The notes beneath the pieces were generated by a model, which made no database searches, had not been told where the DNA came from, and worked only from the letters and a program-made list of their open reading frames with translations. Shown here one piece after another: positions 1 through 12,675 of a DNA stretch of 64,000 nucleotides; within the stretch, counting starts at the first letter, position 1, and each line of letters begins with the position of its first letter. Source of the stretch: Branchinecta lynchi (Eukaryota > Arthropoda > Branchiopoda > Anostraca > Branchinectidae); contig JAKZAP010000018.1 of assembly GCA_023053575.1 (NCBI GenBank), forward strand, positions 21,872,641-21,936,640. The letters run 5' to 3'. A program made the translations under genes and the position numbers.

Positions 1-404
1 TTCGTTGATGAAAACTTGGATGTCCTACTTTCATAAATTCCTGATATCCTTATGATTTTTTTTTTAAAGTTTGAAGTTCGATAACTCAAACGATTTGCAA
101 GGAGCCATATCTTTCTAGTGCAATAATACAATTACGCTGTTTCCTTGAAATTTTCCGAGAAAAATGTCTATTTCTTTGAGATATTTGTTCTTTATTGAGA
201 GATGAAACGAAATCCAATTGTGCTTTTAAATCATAGGGTTGGGGATTTATGTGTGTAGTTGAACAGACCTCAACCCTCCTCGTTCATGGGTAAGTGGGCC
301 CAATTTGCCCATGAGTTAAAGTTTCGACCCGTGACCGAAATCAAACTGTAAGCTGGTATAGTCGATGATATTTAGGTCTGGGTAGAATATAAGGTTAAGT
401 TCAG

Positions 405-2420
405 TGTTATTCTGATAGGAACCGAGAAGAAGGTATGTTAACTATTATAAATTTTTCGAAGGGATTTTTTTGTTTAGGTAGTAGCCTACTAAATCTTTTT
501 TTCTTGGTAGTACTTAGCTGCTACTTTGTAGGGAATTTTCGTTTTGTGAAATGGCGACTATTGTGACCTGTGCGTTTCTGTTTATAACTAAACAATCCTT
601 ATCCAACACCATCTTTTTCATTTGTGCCGAAACAGATGCCATCTAGCGGAGAACTCGATAGATTTAATTTATCGAGGCGGGCTCTTAAGAGAGATAGAAT
701 TGATCAACCTTAAACCAGTGTTGCCACCGGTTGCAGAATTCTGTTATTTGTCATACATTTTCGCTTACAAGTTGAGGCGTATAATTATGAAGATGATAAA
801 GGGAGGTTTCTCGTTGATAGTTGGTGAAAAGGACCAAGTTTGTTTTTTTCCAGCCAAAAGTCACAGGTTCGATCATCAAAATTGGCAACACTGAAGTTTT
901 AAATAATGGACTGTTTAATCGGAGCAACATCAAGACAAAATACTGTGGTAAGGTAATTGCTCAATAGCTGCCTTTTGGAGAGTAGAGGAAATAAGCTGAA
1001 GTAAGCTGGAAGTAATGTTGTTTCAGCTGAAAAGTTGCATTTTCATTAGGAATATGATTGTCACAAGGTATGGCCCAGAGTGGTTGGCTAGGAAAGACAA
1101 CATTTTCTTTTAGTTTTGGACATTTTTTCTCCAATGTTTTTCAGAATCTTTCTGGATTATTTTCAGTGTTTTTTTTCTTCTGAAAGTGATGTCTTTTATT
1201 TCTTTTTGGAGATCAGGTTCTCCTTCTCAGTAGTTGAGGAAAAGTACTCGAAGAACTTCTGTGGAGGTTGATACGGCTTCGTATCATCCTCTCTGGAAGC
1301 TGATACCGTATCGTATCAACGTCTTCAAAACTCATTGTCATGATATAACTAACTACCCTGTGGGACATAGGAGGATACACACTAAATACTTGTTCAAGAA
1401 AAGTTATTAAAGGTTAACTTCAGACATCGAGGTTGATATCGGAAAATAACAACAAGACGGCCATTGAAAATAACCTGTCCGAGCCGAAGGCGAGGCGGTT
1501 TATGAAAAGTATCAGCCAAGCACAGCGAGGTTGATATTTTTAAATGGCCGTCGAGATTGTTATACTGGTATGAACCGAGATGGAGGTATGTTAACTATTA
1601 TAACTTTTTCGAACAGAACATTTTTATGGGTAGTTCTTATTCTTCTTTTGTTGTACTTTTTCGGTACTGGAGGTAGGAAATTTCTTATTTGAGTAAAATA
1701 GCAACCGAAGTCTACTGTAGAGCTAATAAAATAACTACTTTTGGGACCCAAGCACTTCAATTTCTGCCAATATAGTCTTTTACTTTTTTTGGCGATTCAG
1801 ATGCCATCTAGCGGTCATTAAAACCTACTACAGATCTACTAAAATGGCTCTAGGGTTCGTGGAAGTTAAAAAGTAAACAATAACAAACCAAACGTGAAGG
1901 CTTCTGACATAATTCCAGAACAAAGACAGTGATTTTTGCTGAATAACTAGCCTTTGGAAAGCAAGGGATAGTAGGATGTTGTCTCAGTTGAAAACCTGTA
2001 TTTTGAGTGGTAATCTGACTATGTCAAGTTATGACCTAGGGCACAGACTGGTTATCTAAGAGAGTAAAATTTTCTGTCATTTTTCAACATTTATTCTATT
2101 TCTTATTTTATTTTTGTTTATTTTTTTAGTATTTTTTTTTATTTTACTGAAAAAAAATTTCTAATTATTTTTTGTGAAAAGTCAGCTTCTATTTTTCAGT
2201 ATTTGAGAAAAAGTGCTCGATGAACTCAGTATTTGAGCAAAGTGATCAATGAAATTCTGCGGTGGCTATTACGGCTTAGTATCAGCCTCTCTGGAGGCTG
2301 ATACGATGTCGTAACATCCTCCACAAAAGTAATTTTCATAAAATAACTTCCTGTGGGACGTAGGAAGATATGCATTACATACCCATTCGAGAAAAGTTAT
2401 TAGTGTTTATTTAGCCTCGA
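405..2420. repeat. Diverged tandem duplication, about 1.1-kb unit
   Basis: Two copies (about 405-1430 and 1555-2420) share blocks in the same order: 'aaccgaga..gaggtatgttaac', 'gccatctagcgg', a 'gaataactagcctttggaaag'-like block, and a palindromic block around 'gctgatac..gtatc' (1265-1320 and 2262-2320). Similarity is interrupted and clearly old. No coding potential was seen; short open frames here are chance. The stretch 1-400 shows nothing recognisable. Confidence 0.55.
1445..1562. repeat. Small foldback (MITE-like) element
   Basis: Imperfect inverted ends: 'aataacaacaagacggccat' at the left faces 'atggccgtcgagattgttat' at the right, about 118 bp apart. No ORF. A target-site duplication could not be settled by eye. 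It lies at the junction of the two copies of the 1.1-kb duplication. Confidence 0.4.
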
Positions 2421-2787
2421 ATGGGCCATACATAGATTTGTATGTACACTACATACAAATATTTTAATACATTGAAAACAGTATACCCCCCCCCCATCTC
2501 GTTAGCTGGTCCCAGATTTTCTATGAGTTAAGTTTGTCTATGACAGGTTTCAAGTTCAACTCATGTATATTTGGGGAGATATATCTATGGATGACGATTT
2601 TGGTGTAACAGTAACAAATAAGACGAAGTGACGTACTTTAATCTTTACTGAACACTTGGAAACTGGAAGGTTCTGTTAGATGATCAATGATACCCAATTT
2701 GTCACAATTCTGAATGAATTATTACAAAGGGGGACTTAGGCTGCTACGATTTAGTTTATTGCACTTGTTAGTACCTTGCTAATGGAA

Positions 2788-2830
2788 AAGATATTTAAAG
2801 GGTCGGATGGGCTGGCAGACCATTCAGCGT
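2788..2830 (+). promoter_or_regulatory. Possible TATA/initiator core promoter
   Basis: A TATA-like 'atatttaaag' near 2790 is followed about 25-30 bp downstream by 'ccattcagcg', which resembles an animal initiator (TCA+1). The spacing suits a core promoter, and a candidate exon with splice-like borders begins about 250 bp downstream. This is pattern evidence only; such matches are common in AT-rich DNA. Confidence 0.25.
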
Positions 2831-3071
2831 TGGAATTCAAGCTGTTCGTACAAGATCTTCAACGTCTCTTTGGATTTAAACTTGCGTTTTGTTTTAAAGC
2901 TTTTACAGTGGGATGATTACGATTAGGTTATTTTAATATTGTTTGGTTATCGGGAATTTGAAATTTCTTGGTTCTGATACTGTTTGCCTGTAAAATGTGA
3001 TAAACATTTTACTTTCACACTCCACGTCTGAGCGCTTGTGCACTTGTTTAAATTATATTATTCCCTTTTAG

Positions 3072-3434
3072 GATTCTAAGGCTGTTGCTTGTTTCGTCCG
3101 CTGTGTGCCTGTCAACTCAGTACCAGGATGCGATGCCCCGCTTCTTCTTCTTCAACAAGCTCTTCTTCAACAGACCCTCGAAATACCTGACACTACAAGC
3201 GCAAATTCCTGCCTTGGCCGCGTTCACCAAAATAATCACGAAGTCCTCCACAACAACAACAACCACGACAACCTTTGCCACGTGCTACCAGCTGCTCTCC
3301 AGTACGATGGCGATCTGTTCGCGAAAGAAAAGGCAATATGACTGGATGATACTACCGGATCACCCTGTCGAGATGCCGATGATAGGCCCAGCGCCCCTGT
3401 ACCAGCCGGAGTACAGATTCATGAGCTATATCAA
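3072..3434 (+). CDS. Possible host-gene exon, unknown product
   Basis: An open stretch is bordered by a pyrimidine-rich acceptor-like 'ttattcccttttag' ending at 3071 and a donor-like 'gtaagtaag' right after 3434. In the frame with ATG at 3133 the peptide has about 100 residues. It runs from a Phe-rich start through a Thr run to a proline-rich tail with a basic RKKR, and the frame stays open to the donor. Another frame is also open to 3339, so the frame choice is uncertain. No family was recognised. A TATA/Inr-like motif lies upstream at 2.79 kb. No convincing second exon was found, and 'tttcag' acceptors near 5957 and 6521 are only suggestive. It could be a chance open frame. Confidence 0.3.
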
Positions 3435-3689
3435 GTAAGTAAGCCTACTTCTCTAAAGCATGGTTTATAACATAGTCGATAAACTCCATGACTGTAACAA
3501 TGGCTAAGTGTATGACACTTAGTTGAGCACCATTTATTTTCACGCGACGTTTACTTCTGACTTCTGGCATGTAAAGTTTAATCGAATATGGCTCAGTTTC
3601 GACAGTCTAATTACCGATCACCAGGGGTGGTTCAAGGGGACACGGGGCGATAACAACCCCCCACGCCGCAGAGAGTCGTGTAGAATAAG

Positions 3690-4080
3690 TTATCAAATAT
3701 GAATTTTGCCGTATGACTTGTTTCTAGTCCTATGTTTTGATCTTGACAGATTCACAGTTGTGTGTTCTTAGTTTGTCAGAATGAAAGTCGTATGTTCTGA
3801 GCTTGCCACAGAGATATCAAATTGTGATAGCTTCGCCTGCGAACGACCTGTTTCTTGTGGCATTTTGATTTTCTAGTCGTATATTATGAGACAGTCGTAA
3901 GAATTGAGCTTTTGAGAATGATAGACGTATGTTTGGAGTTTACCTATCGTGAATTTTGCCTGGAAACCTATTTCTAGTCATATGATTATGTAGAGATTTT
4001 CTGTAAGTCAGATCTACGAGACAATCGTATATTTTGAGCTTGTTAGTCGGATGTTTTGAGCTTGTCAGAACGACATTAAT
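3690..4080. repeat. Degenerate short tandem repeats
   Basis: Variants of 'agtcgtatgttttgagcttg' recur at irregular spacing (near 3715, 3780, 3880, 3925, 4020 and 4045). They look like an old minisatellite. No ORF is attached. The rest of 3440-4980 holds nothing I can identify apart from weak repeats of 'ttcgcct..gcg' near 4490 and 4605. Confidence 0.35.
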
Positions 4081-4982
4081 GCAGTTACTGAATAGTGATT
4101 TTCACCATATCATATGACACACAGTTTAACCGCAACTGGATTTGTAGCAAAACCTCTGTATTTTAGCCGAAAACAGGCTGGTTTGGTTTTTGTTTGTTTG
4201 ACCATAAACCGGCTCTGTAAGCACTGTGATGATCGGCCTGATGTTTCAACAACTTTCTGTTCAGGAGAATTAAAACCAAATTTACTTACTCTCTTTTCCA
4301 TTCTGGAAGGCCACGGCCCACTACCTTTTCTCGGAAAGGGTCGAGTGGAAGCGCTACCATGTACTAACTTCCGGCAAAACATCCCACCCCGTTTGGGAGT
4401 TACTTGAGTGGAAATCATAGGCATCTCCTAGTTTCGTTAGGAATCTAAAAAAATTCTGAAAGTAAATGTTTCCAAAAACTTCGCCTACAGCGTCTTCGAA
4501 CGGCAGGTCATTTTGGTGAGGTTGTGGCTTCGAATTTGAGCCGCGTTAGAAGCTAAACTTGTTTTTTGGAAATAGTTGAAACCAGAAAAGATGCGCGTTT
4601 AAAAAATTTCGCCTGCGGTGCCTTTCGTATACTTCGACCCTTATCTCCATTTCATTGAAGGGTGCGTAATTCAGCTGAGAATTTAGGCTTTAGATTTTCG
4701 GGTCTGAGCAACATTAATAGCTACAGTTAATGTTGGAAACTGTTGTATTTTTCCAGAAAAAGGTCGACTAAAAAATGTTTGCCTGCTCATCTCAATTTCA
4801 GGTTGTCCTGGGTGCATATGTTAGAGCCTGCTACCGAAGCTTCGCTCTCTACAGCGGGAATCCCTGGATCCGCGTCTTGGAATCCCTGTTGTTTATGTGT
4901 TTATTATTCCATTCCAATTCTGGCCTTTTGCCTAAGCTTTTCTAAAATAGGTATTAATTTTCCTTGAAGTTCTTACGTTTAT

Positions 4983-5356
4983 ACTGTCAGAAGATTCATA
5001 ACAGATTGCGCATAACACTTTCAAGAATAACACCTTTTCACTTAGAAATAAAGTGTTATGACCAATTAAGTTTATACTATTTCGTGCCTAGATCTCCAAC
5101 AACACCTTCAATAGGTAAAAATACTAAAGTGTCAGAAGTTACATAACGACAACAGGAGGATGCAACAGATAACACTTTGGAATGTTATCTGTTATGTTTC
5201 TTTCGTTCCCGTTAGTATTTTTACCAATTGAAGCTGTTGTTGGAGATCTAGGCACGAAATAGTGTATACTTAATTGGTCAGAACACTTTATTTCTCAGTG
5301 AAAAGGTGTTATTCTTGAAAGTGTTATGCGCAATCTGTTATGAAACTTCTGACAGT
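4983..5356. repeat. Inverted-repeat MITE, about 374 bp
   Basis: Long inverted arms: 'actgtcagaag' then 'cataacagattgcgc' at the left mirror 'gcgcaatctgttatg' then 'cttctgacagt' at the right, and the arms pair for roughly 150 bp. The centre holds a smaller hairpin, 'agataacac..gttatct'. No transposase, so this is a non-autonomous DNA transposon or foldback element. The target duplication is unclear. The apparent ORF starting at 5340 begins in the right arm and is not a gene. Confidence 0.6.
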
Positions 5357-5495
5357 GTATCACCTGTGGTGCTGTGTTTTTTGTCTAATGTCTCTAATCG
5401 GTGTGACTGCCGGGCATCAGCCAGTCGTATGTTGTGAGGTCGCCATCCCCCATGCTCGAAGCACTTCGAACCGAGGCCCTCCCTGTCACTTGACA

Positions 5496-5579
5496 CTGCC
5501 TTGGGAACTGATTGCGATGTTCTTTTTTTATAATTTGTTTTGCTTACTTCTTTCGAGGGGGGGGGGGGGGGGGGGGGGG
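5496..5579. repeat. Dispersed repeat ending in a 23-bp poly-G tract
   Basis: The block from 'gccttgggaactgattg' to 'tacttctttcgagg' recurs at about 6813-6880. In this copy it ends in 23 consecutive G residues (5557-5579). In the second copy an AT-rich stretch takes their place. The tract creates misleading poly-Gly and poly-Pro frames. Confidence 0.6.
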
Positions 5580-6580
5580 ATAATAAGAATGATAATGTCA
5601 CTGCCCAACCCAATGAAAATGTTTTACTTCAGTATTATGCTACTCATGTAATCGATTGCATCGGATGAACTTTTCCTTCATACTTGTGAAATTTTAGCAA
5701 CTACAACGATAAACGATTGCCGAGAAATATATATGTTTTGGATAGCATGCAGTAGCGTGCTGTCTTTCGGTAGGCAGGTTCATATTCTGAACGAGCTGAA
5801 GGTGTAAAAAAAAATCACTTCTCTTGAGTCAAAATAATTCAGTTTAGAAAACGCAAAGTATAAGAATAATCTGGCTTCGCAGTTGTCCGTTAACAGTTGC
5901 TGCTTCATATCAGCTGCAGCCTCCAGCTATCACAATCGACAGCTTATTATATTTTCAGAACGCCTATTTTTTACCAAAATATCCAACTTTCCGAGAAGAT
6001 TTCTGCCAGCCTTCTGAAACACTTTCCGCAGAAACTTTAACGACTCAGGGCAAGGAGACTACTGCAGAAACCTATAGAACATTTCGGTCACAGCACAAAG
6101 AGCATCGGACAGTTATTCCGGCTCTGTCTTTCATATCGCAAAAACCATCCTTTCTTCCACTGGGTTTGATTTTTAGTCAACAGTCAAGTAGTAGTTAGTT
6201 GCTTTCCCGAGTTTTAGCGTTGACAGTCTGGCTTACCAGCAAGTGCTACCTAGTCAAAGACGGCATAGCTCTTCGTCTACGTAGTTGTTGTCGAGACCTG
6301 GTGATCATTTCTGTGAGCATACAGTTGACCGGAGCCAATTTACTTTAGACCGCACAGACCTCAGCCAGCAAGAACTCCAATAGTCCATGAAGAAATGAAC
6401 CACTTTGCCCCCGATATCCAATCCAGCATAAATCCAGCCCCAAGTTCAGCCAGATTTTTCCTGAAGGAATACAGCACAACAACGATTGTCTCAACGGTTA
6501 GTCTGTTTTTCCTTATTTCAGTCACCCACATTTCTACCGAAAATTATGCCTAGAGTAAGTAGGTTACGGTATAGATCTTT

Positions 6581-6584
<4 letters not shown>

Positions 6585-6616
<32 letters not shown>
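6585..6616. repeat. Poly-T tract (32 bp)
   Basis: A 32-base T run lies in otherwise featureless non-coding DNA. It could be the reversed poly(A) tail of an old retroposed sequence, but no recognisable body adjoins it. The stretches 5660-6580 and 6900-9240 show no gene or recognisable repeat. Confidence 0.6.
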
Positions 6617-6618
<2 letters not shown>

Positions 6619-9239
6619 CTTGTTGCCATGGCCTTTTGGCTTTTTTTGTGCAATTAAATCTTATCTATCTTATCTATGAAGAGGCCAATCGCCTATTTTT
6701 GAATTGTATTATTAATTTTTGTAAATAGAATTTTTGCCTCGCCAGAATAAGTTCAGACAAAAATGATTTCATCCAGGATTTTTCTTTAAATTCTTTTGCT
6801 GCATCTTTTTAACGCGGCCTTGGGAATTGATTGAGATGTGTTCTTTTTATAATCTGTTTTATTTACTTCTTTCGAGGAAGAAAAATTATTAATTATAAAG
6901 ATAATTATTATAAATAATTATTACAAGTAAATATTATATTTTCTATCCACGCAAACAGAAAATACTGCACTTCTGTGAACAACATCAAACGAATTAAATC
7001 TCTACTATAGATTAACTAGCTTCACACAAATTTTGACGGAAGAAATTCGCATGCGACTGTTAAAATCGTACTATGTGTGCACGGACATACTGAAGTCTGA
7101 ACTACCCATCAAATTCCATCGCTAAAACCTGGTCATGTGTAACTTTTGACATAATCTTCAAGGCTGGCACTCCCACGTGTCAACGTCACATGCCAGTTCA
7201 GGAATGCAGATTGTTGTATATATGTACTAAGGAGACAAAGAGTAAACATGACTAACAAAACCTAGCACGGAACAAAAGACGTCACAGCTAACTGTGAAAT
7301 CCTTTTAGTTCTTATCTAGACAGATAATTACTTGAATCTCCAACCTGCAATCAAGTTCGATTTCATAGATTTACTATTCATGTTCACCTAATTCCATGAC
7401 AACGCTGATCTACAATCATAATGAATGAAGATGATTGCAGGGCCTATCAATTTGACAATTTGACAGCTAAATAGGTTTCAAAAGGCAAAATGCAAAGCGA
7501 TTTTCTAAAATTACTTAAATTTGCCCCCAAAAGAACAAATGTTTAGTTTGTATATTAAACATGGAAATCGGAGCCCAAAATGATTGTTTTCTGACCCTTC
7601 TAAAGTATGACTGAAATGACGCCACTTCATCCTACCCAAGCAGCAGAGAACAGTGAGGCCACGGTGGTTCTGCTCTTTTATTATGTTGATAATAAGATAA
7701 CCATCAAACTGAAACAGAAAGGTCTCTGGAGTCCTTAGCCTACGTATGCATCATACAGGCAATACATTAGTATTTAGGTAAGAGTCCTGGCCGTCCAGGC
7801 CGAAGGGTTAGCTTGCTTTACCCGTAAGGGTAGGGCCGCTGATTCTACTCACGGTGGTGCGTAGTGTTTAGTTTGGAACTGAAACTGGTGGCGTAACCGT
7901 CTAAGACGAGCCAAAGCCCACCCACCCAAAATCTGGGGAAGGTGTGTGAAAGCATCTGCATAGCATGCTCCCAACATCTCATTGTACAGTAGAGGTATGC
8001 GTATGTGGACGTCTGCTAACACTGAACGATCGCCGATGAAAAAACGCAAACCAGGCATGTTTTTACTATAAAACACATGTAATCCGTTCACGTTTTTGTC
8101 ACTTTTTGAATATTTTGCTGATTCACAGCTGACAGTGACCCAACTGCCACCTAGTGTTCCTTCCACAGCTTGTACACTTTGCCAGGAGGAAGGCACCTTC
8201 AACGGAGAAGATGGCGGTCCGAACCTGTGCATGCCTAAATCAGAAGAATGAGCTAGTTTGTAAATTCAAATTAAAAGAAATTTAATTGAATTTCTACTTC
8301 AAGTTTGTGCCAGGATAAACCTGACATAGTTGGCTTTTAGCTGATATCAAGTTTGTTATTTTTCCTTTTCATTTGACTGTTTAGACGCAGGTAACAAGGC
8401 CAGTGTAGTGGAATAGTTGAAGAAGTGTTCAATTAAGCATACCTCTACTGTATTGGCTGGCTGAGGGCAGATGATCGGGGATCCGCACCGCTAGTTAAGC
8501 CTGTATAGGTTGATGTTCATACCTTACCTTTTTAGCAATGAGCTAAACCATGGTTACTATTTCTAGGTGACTTCAACAGTACAAGGTTCAAGCACCTTAA
8601 CAAGAATTCTACCATGCGTGCCACTGACAGGAGTACAGGGCACACTTTGCAATCCTTCCGTGGTACCAACAAGCAGCTGCACATCAGCAACTGGTAGTAC
8701 TAGTGGCTGCTAGGGAATTAGTTATTTTTCTGCAGGAAATTGTTAAGGCTGAAAGACCTCGTCTTTTTCCCTTTTTTGTTCTTTATTAAGTTATTTATAA
8801 GTAAGTTATCTCAGACTCATTCTAACTAGCACATTCCTACAACTTGACATTCTCTTCTGTTCTACTTCTGGTTGCTCAGCATGAAAATCAGCTGCGATTG
8901 CCACAGTAAATGACATCGGAAACTTACGACACGCAGTACTTTACGATATGACCAACCTCAGCCCGAAATCCTCGTCAGAATTGTCTCTAGCATTTTGATG
9001 CAGAAGCCTACAGGTGGTTGGCGGGTGGTTTGCTGCTTGAACCGCTAAGTTGCTTAAACTACAAAAAATCTGTAGGACATGACATTCAGAAATCCATGCT
9101 GACGACTCAGAAACTTCGGAATCTCACAGACTAAAGGTGATGCGACCATCAGGTTTTCTTCGTGTTTCGGTCCCGATGTACACAGTATAGAACCTTTCGG
9201 CTTTTAACCATCAGAATGTTCTTTGTCCTAGTATATCTG

Positions 9240-11935
9240 AAAGCAAACCCGTCAACTGGAATTCCAGCCCCCCTCCAGCACCTCCTAGAGTGCTCGGATT
9301 CAGTCAGGTTCTGTCAATGCTGTACCTAGGTCTTATGCTTCTTCTTCCCACCAAGTTCCATCCTGACCCGTTACCCCTCCATCCTAAGCGTGTAACGAGA
9401 TTTCTGGTCCCCCTCAAACTTCTCGCAAAGGTTATCGTATCCGGTCGGGACTTGAAGGAAAATTATGAGAGACTGGCTCTTGTCAATGATCAAGTTTACT
9501 TCAGATCCGATTATTCCTTCGAAAGTTATGGAATACACAATGTTCCGAATTCCCACTCCCTCTACCCCGCACCCCCGATTGCCAGATCGAGAAAGCTCAT
9601 ATTTCCAAGCCAACCTTGTCGGATCCTTGATATGCGCGCTCGATTTGATCGTCCTAACACATCTTGCAGTAGCTAACTCGGGGTCACCGGAATTCCGGAC
9701 GGCGCCAGGATCCGATCAGGTTCCGTAAATGACATACCTAGGGCTTGTGCTTGTTCCTCCCAACAAGTTTCGACGTCGACTCTTAGCGTGCCACAAAGTT
9801 TCCAGTGCCCCACCCCCACCCTCCAACTACAAAGTTATCCAATCCGGTCCGAACGTGGAGTGGGAAACTTGAGACATGCCGTCTTTCCAGAAATCAAGTT
9901 GCATCCAGGTTCGATCCCTCATTTGAAAGCTATGAATGACACAAGATTCCCCCTCTCTCCACTCTCCTACGATGGTCAGATGTAAAGTTGACTGCTTCCA
10001 AGTCAATCTGTCCGGGTCCCTCATACGCCTGCCAAGTTTCATTGTCTTAACATATCTAGAAGGACCCTAACTCGCGATCCCCGGATTGACCAACCCAACG
10101 ACCAACAGAAAAGCCATCAGTATATGGCTCTTGGCATGGGATGAAATGGAATGATAAACTGACGTGAAACCACGAACAGAAATGGATAGAAACAGATAGC
10201 GGCACTTTGAATGAATGAATGGATTTACTACATGCTGCCTAGTAATAAGGCATTTGAACAGTACATACAGAAAAAAGGTAAATGAAACGCTTAACAAGAA
10301 ATACAGAGGGTACAAAAAATCTACAACTACAATAAACGATAAATAAACACAAAACAAGAAATACACAACGAAACACGAAAAGAACAATACATTTACTGGA
10401 TTAGCTGGCGCAATGGGTAGAAAGGCGGTTGAATGATGGCAGAAGATGTTGACTTATTTCATTTTCTTGAAAGTTGGGCCCAAGACACAAAACTTCCCAA
10501 TGATTTGGTTATTGCGCATGCGACGAGGAAGGTACAGAAAAACGGAAATATTTGAACCTTTTCGGACCCGTGGGAGAATGACCCTTTTTCGTTTCTGTTA
10601 ATTTGAAGATATTTTGGTTGTGGGGCCCAGCGACTGCCGCACATATTTAGCAATTATAGATTTTAGTCCATCTTCAATTCGAAACTGGTGTCTGCCTGCT
10701 GGCCTGCTAGAATGAAGCTTTCCACTCAAAAACAGAAACGTGGTATAATGAAACGAAAGCTTAGCTCTTCAGATAGTTCTCTCTGACATAGATTATAGGG
10801 TACAACTCCACGTCACTTCAAACACCGTATGCTCTGGCTCGAGGACGAGCAAAAAACATCCTTTTTGGCCCCAGGCAAGAGTTCTACAGAGCTTTCCGAA
10901 GTTTGAGGTTATATTCATCCGTCCAGCCTAAGATCTACACTTTCCGGGAAAACGCAGAGGTTAGACCCTTACCACTTTCTAGTAATAAGGTAAATCCGCG
11001 GCGTAGGAAAAAATTCAAAAAATCATGAGCAACGAGCTCATATGGCACTTGATACGACTAGGTGGTACAAGAAAGCACAGTAGAACGCCACAAAATACCC
11101 CGACATAAAAAAATTCTGCTCGGACCTAGAAAAAGGATATATAATTTCACTTAAGTCTGAGCATTTCCGGCATCGCCTCGGATCATCTAGAGCAAATGAC
11201 TTTTCTAACTTCCAAGTTTCAACCCAACAGATCCACTCTATAGTCCCTAGATGTGCCACACGATTTTCGGTACCTCCCCTCCAACTTCCTCTACCGCGGC
11301 CAAATCTGATTTGGACTCCTAAATGGATCTTATGAAGCATTTCTGTTAAACCGATGAAGTTTCACTCTAATCTGAGAGCTTTTTGGGTACCTCAGGTAAC
11401 TCTCCCAACCCTCTCCCACTGTGTTTGGATCCGGTTCGAACCCTAAATATCTAGGGGATGTGATCACTCTACATTCCAAGTTTCATTCAAATCACTCCAC
11501 TTGTTTGACCCCAATGCGAGCCACAATATTTCCGGGACTTCCCTTCCAACTCGCTCCACTGTGGCTGAATACGAATCGGAAACATAAACGTCGGATGTCT
11601 GACGTGTCCTATTCCCGTCCATCAAGTTCGAGTGGAATCGGAGCATAGCCTATCTGCAAATTTCCTATTCCCACTTCACCCCCTCTCTTACCGTGCCAGA
11701 TCTGACCCAGACGCCCAAGAACGAATCAAGCCCGCATAAACTCTGTACCGTCCAACTTTCATCCCACTCTGTCAATCCGTTTGGTGGTTAGGAAGCATGT
11801 TTTGCTTGACTACGTCATCAGTTTTTTTTCATCCATAAGGGTTACCTCGAATCAGACCGCCCTTTCGAAACTTACGGAAGTCGGTGATTCCCGGATTCCC
11901 CTTCTAGTAGGCTACAGGAAAATTAGCTCCTAAAA
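9240..11935. repeat. Old dispersed repeat family with caagtttcat blocks
   Basis: Diverged copies of a roughly 0.4-kb unit are marked by 'ccaagtttcatc', 'ggatccgatcaggttc', 'tacctaggtcttatgct' and 'aagttatgaatgacac' blocks (for example 9290, 9705, 9890, 10030, 11207, 11479). Related sequence occurs at 26.8-27.1, 48.8-49.3, 52.0-52.8 and 53.6-53.85 kb. Frames here are short, overlap on both strands and show no protein family, so I call it non-coding. Confidence 0.5.
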
Positions 11936-12365
11936 GAGTTCGACCCGAAACAAATTGCAACAGAAATGATTTTTACGCCATCTTGTAGAGAAAAAAAAAA
12001 GCTGAACAACATATCGAAAGTTGCATATCCAGGCTCGACGCAAAATAAGCGTTTTTTGGCTTTTACTGTCATTTTCTTACGTCTTTCGAAACAAAATATA
12101 AGATTTTCGTGGTTGTCCGTTATTCTTCAACTGAAGTACGATTCTAATGCAAAATGACAAGCTGGAACTGAAAATGAAGTCAGAGTGGGCGTAAAAAGGA
12201 CCAGAAAAATGTTAATGTTACTTTTTCAACCTATTTTGCAAAAAAGTAAAAACTTTCGTCCTGGTCCAATTTCTTTGAACGAAAGTGCGATCCTGACCTA
12301 GAATCTCGAGCTGAGATCGAAAATAGAATCGAATTGGGTGTCTACTGTGCCTGAAAGAAGTTTCG
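11935..12365 (+). repeat. Left copy of an inverted dispersed repeat pair
   Basis: About 430 bp that reappear in reverse orientation at 26335-26765. Shared landmarks are 'gatttttac', 'aaaataagcgttttttggc', 'gtggttgtccgttattctt' and 'cgaaagtgcgatcctgac'. The copies differ at many positions. They flank the LINE and its insertion. Confidence 0.6.
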
Positions 12366-12675
12366 AAACCATAACGTTTTGTAACGTTACAACGCTGCCA
12401 AAACCACGTGAAATAAATATTTATAGAACAACTCAAATCACTAAAACTCTTGGTAAATAAACTCTAAAAAAAGCTGGATACTACCAAATTGTTATTTATT
12501 GGCTGTTGATCGCCGGAAATCCACTCAATTCTGTTAGTGGCTCGTGCTGCTTCTGCTGGGTGAAGTCATTTCATGCCACCGGAAGCACGTTGGAAACGAA
12601 ATTTGAATTTCTTACGCGCTCAATGTTGCCACGATACCCAAAATTTGAATCTTCGGAGAGTTTTTGATAAGGAAG

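Noticed and set aside
3085..3341. Second overlapping open frame in the candidate exon (78 residues)
   Set aside because: It ends before the donor-like site, so the frame open to the donor was preferred; neither is certain.
7849..8232. 127-residue minus-strand frame, and a plus-strand 'aagatggcgg' (YY1-like) start near 8208
   Set aside because: No recognisable protein, no splice-supported continuation, and the plus-strand peptide from that ATG is only about 24 residues; treated as chance.
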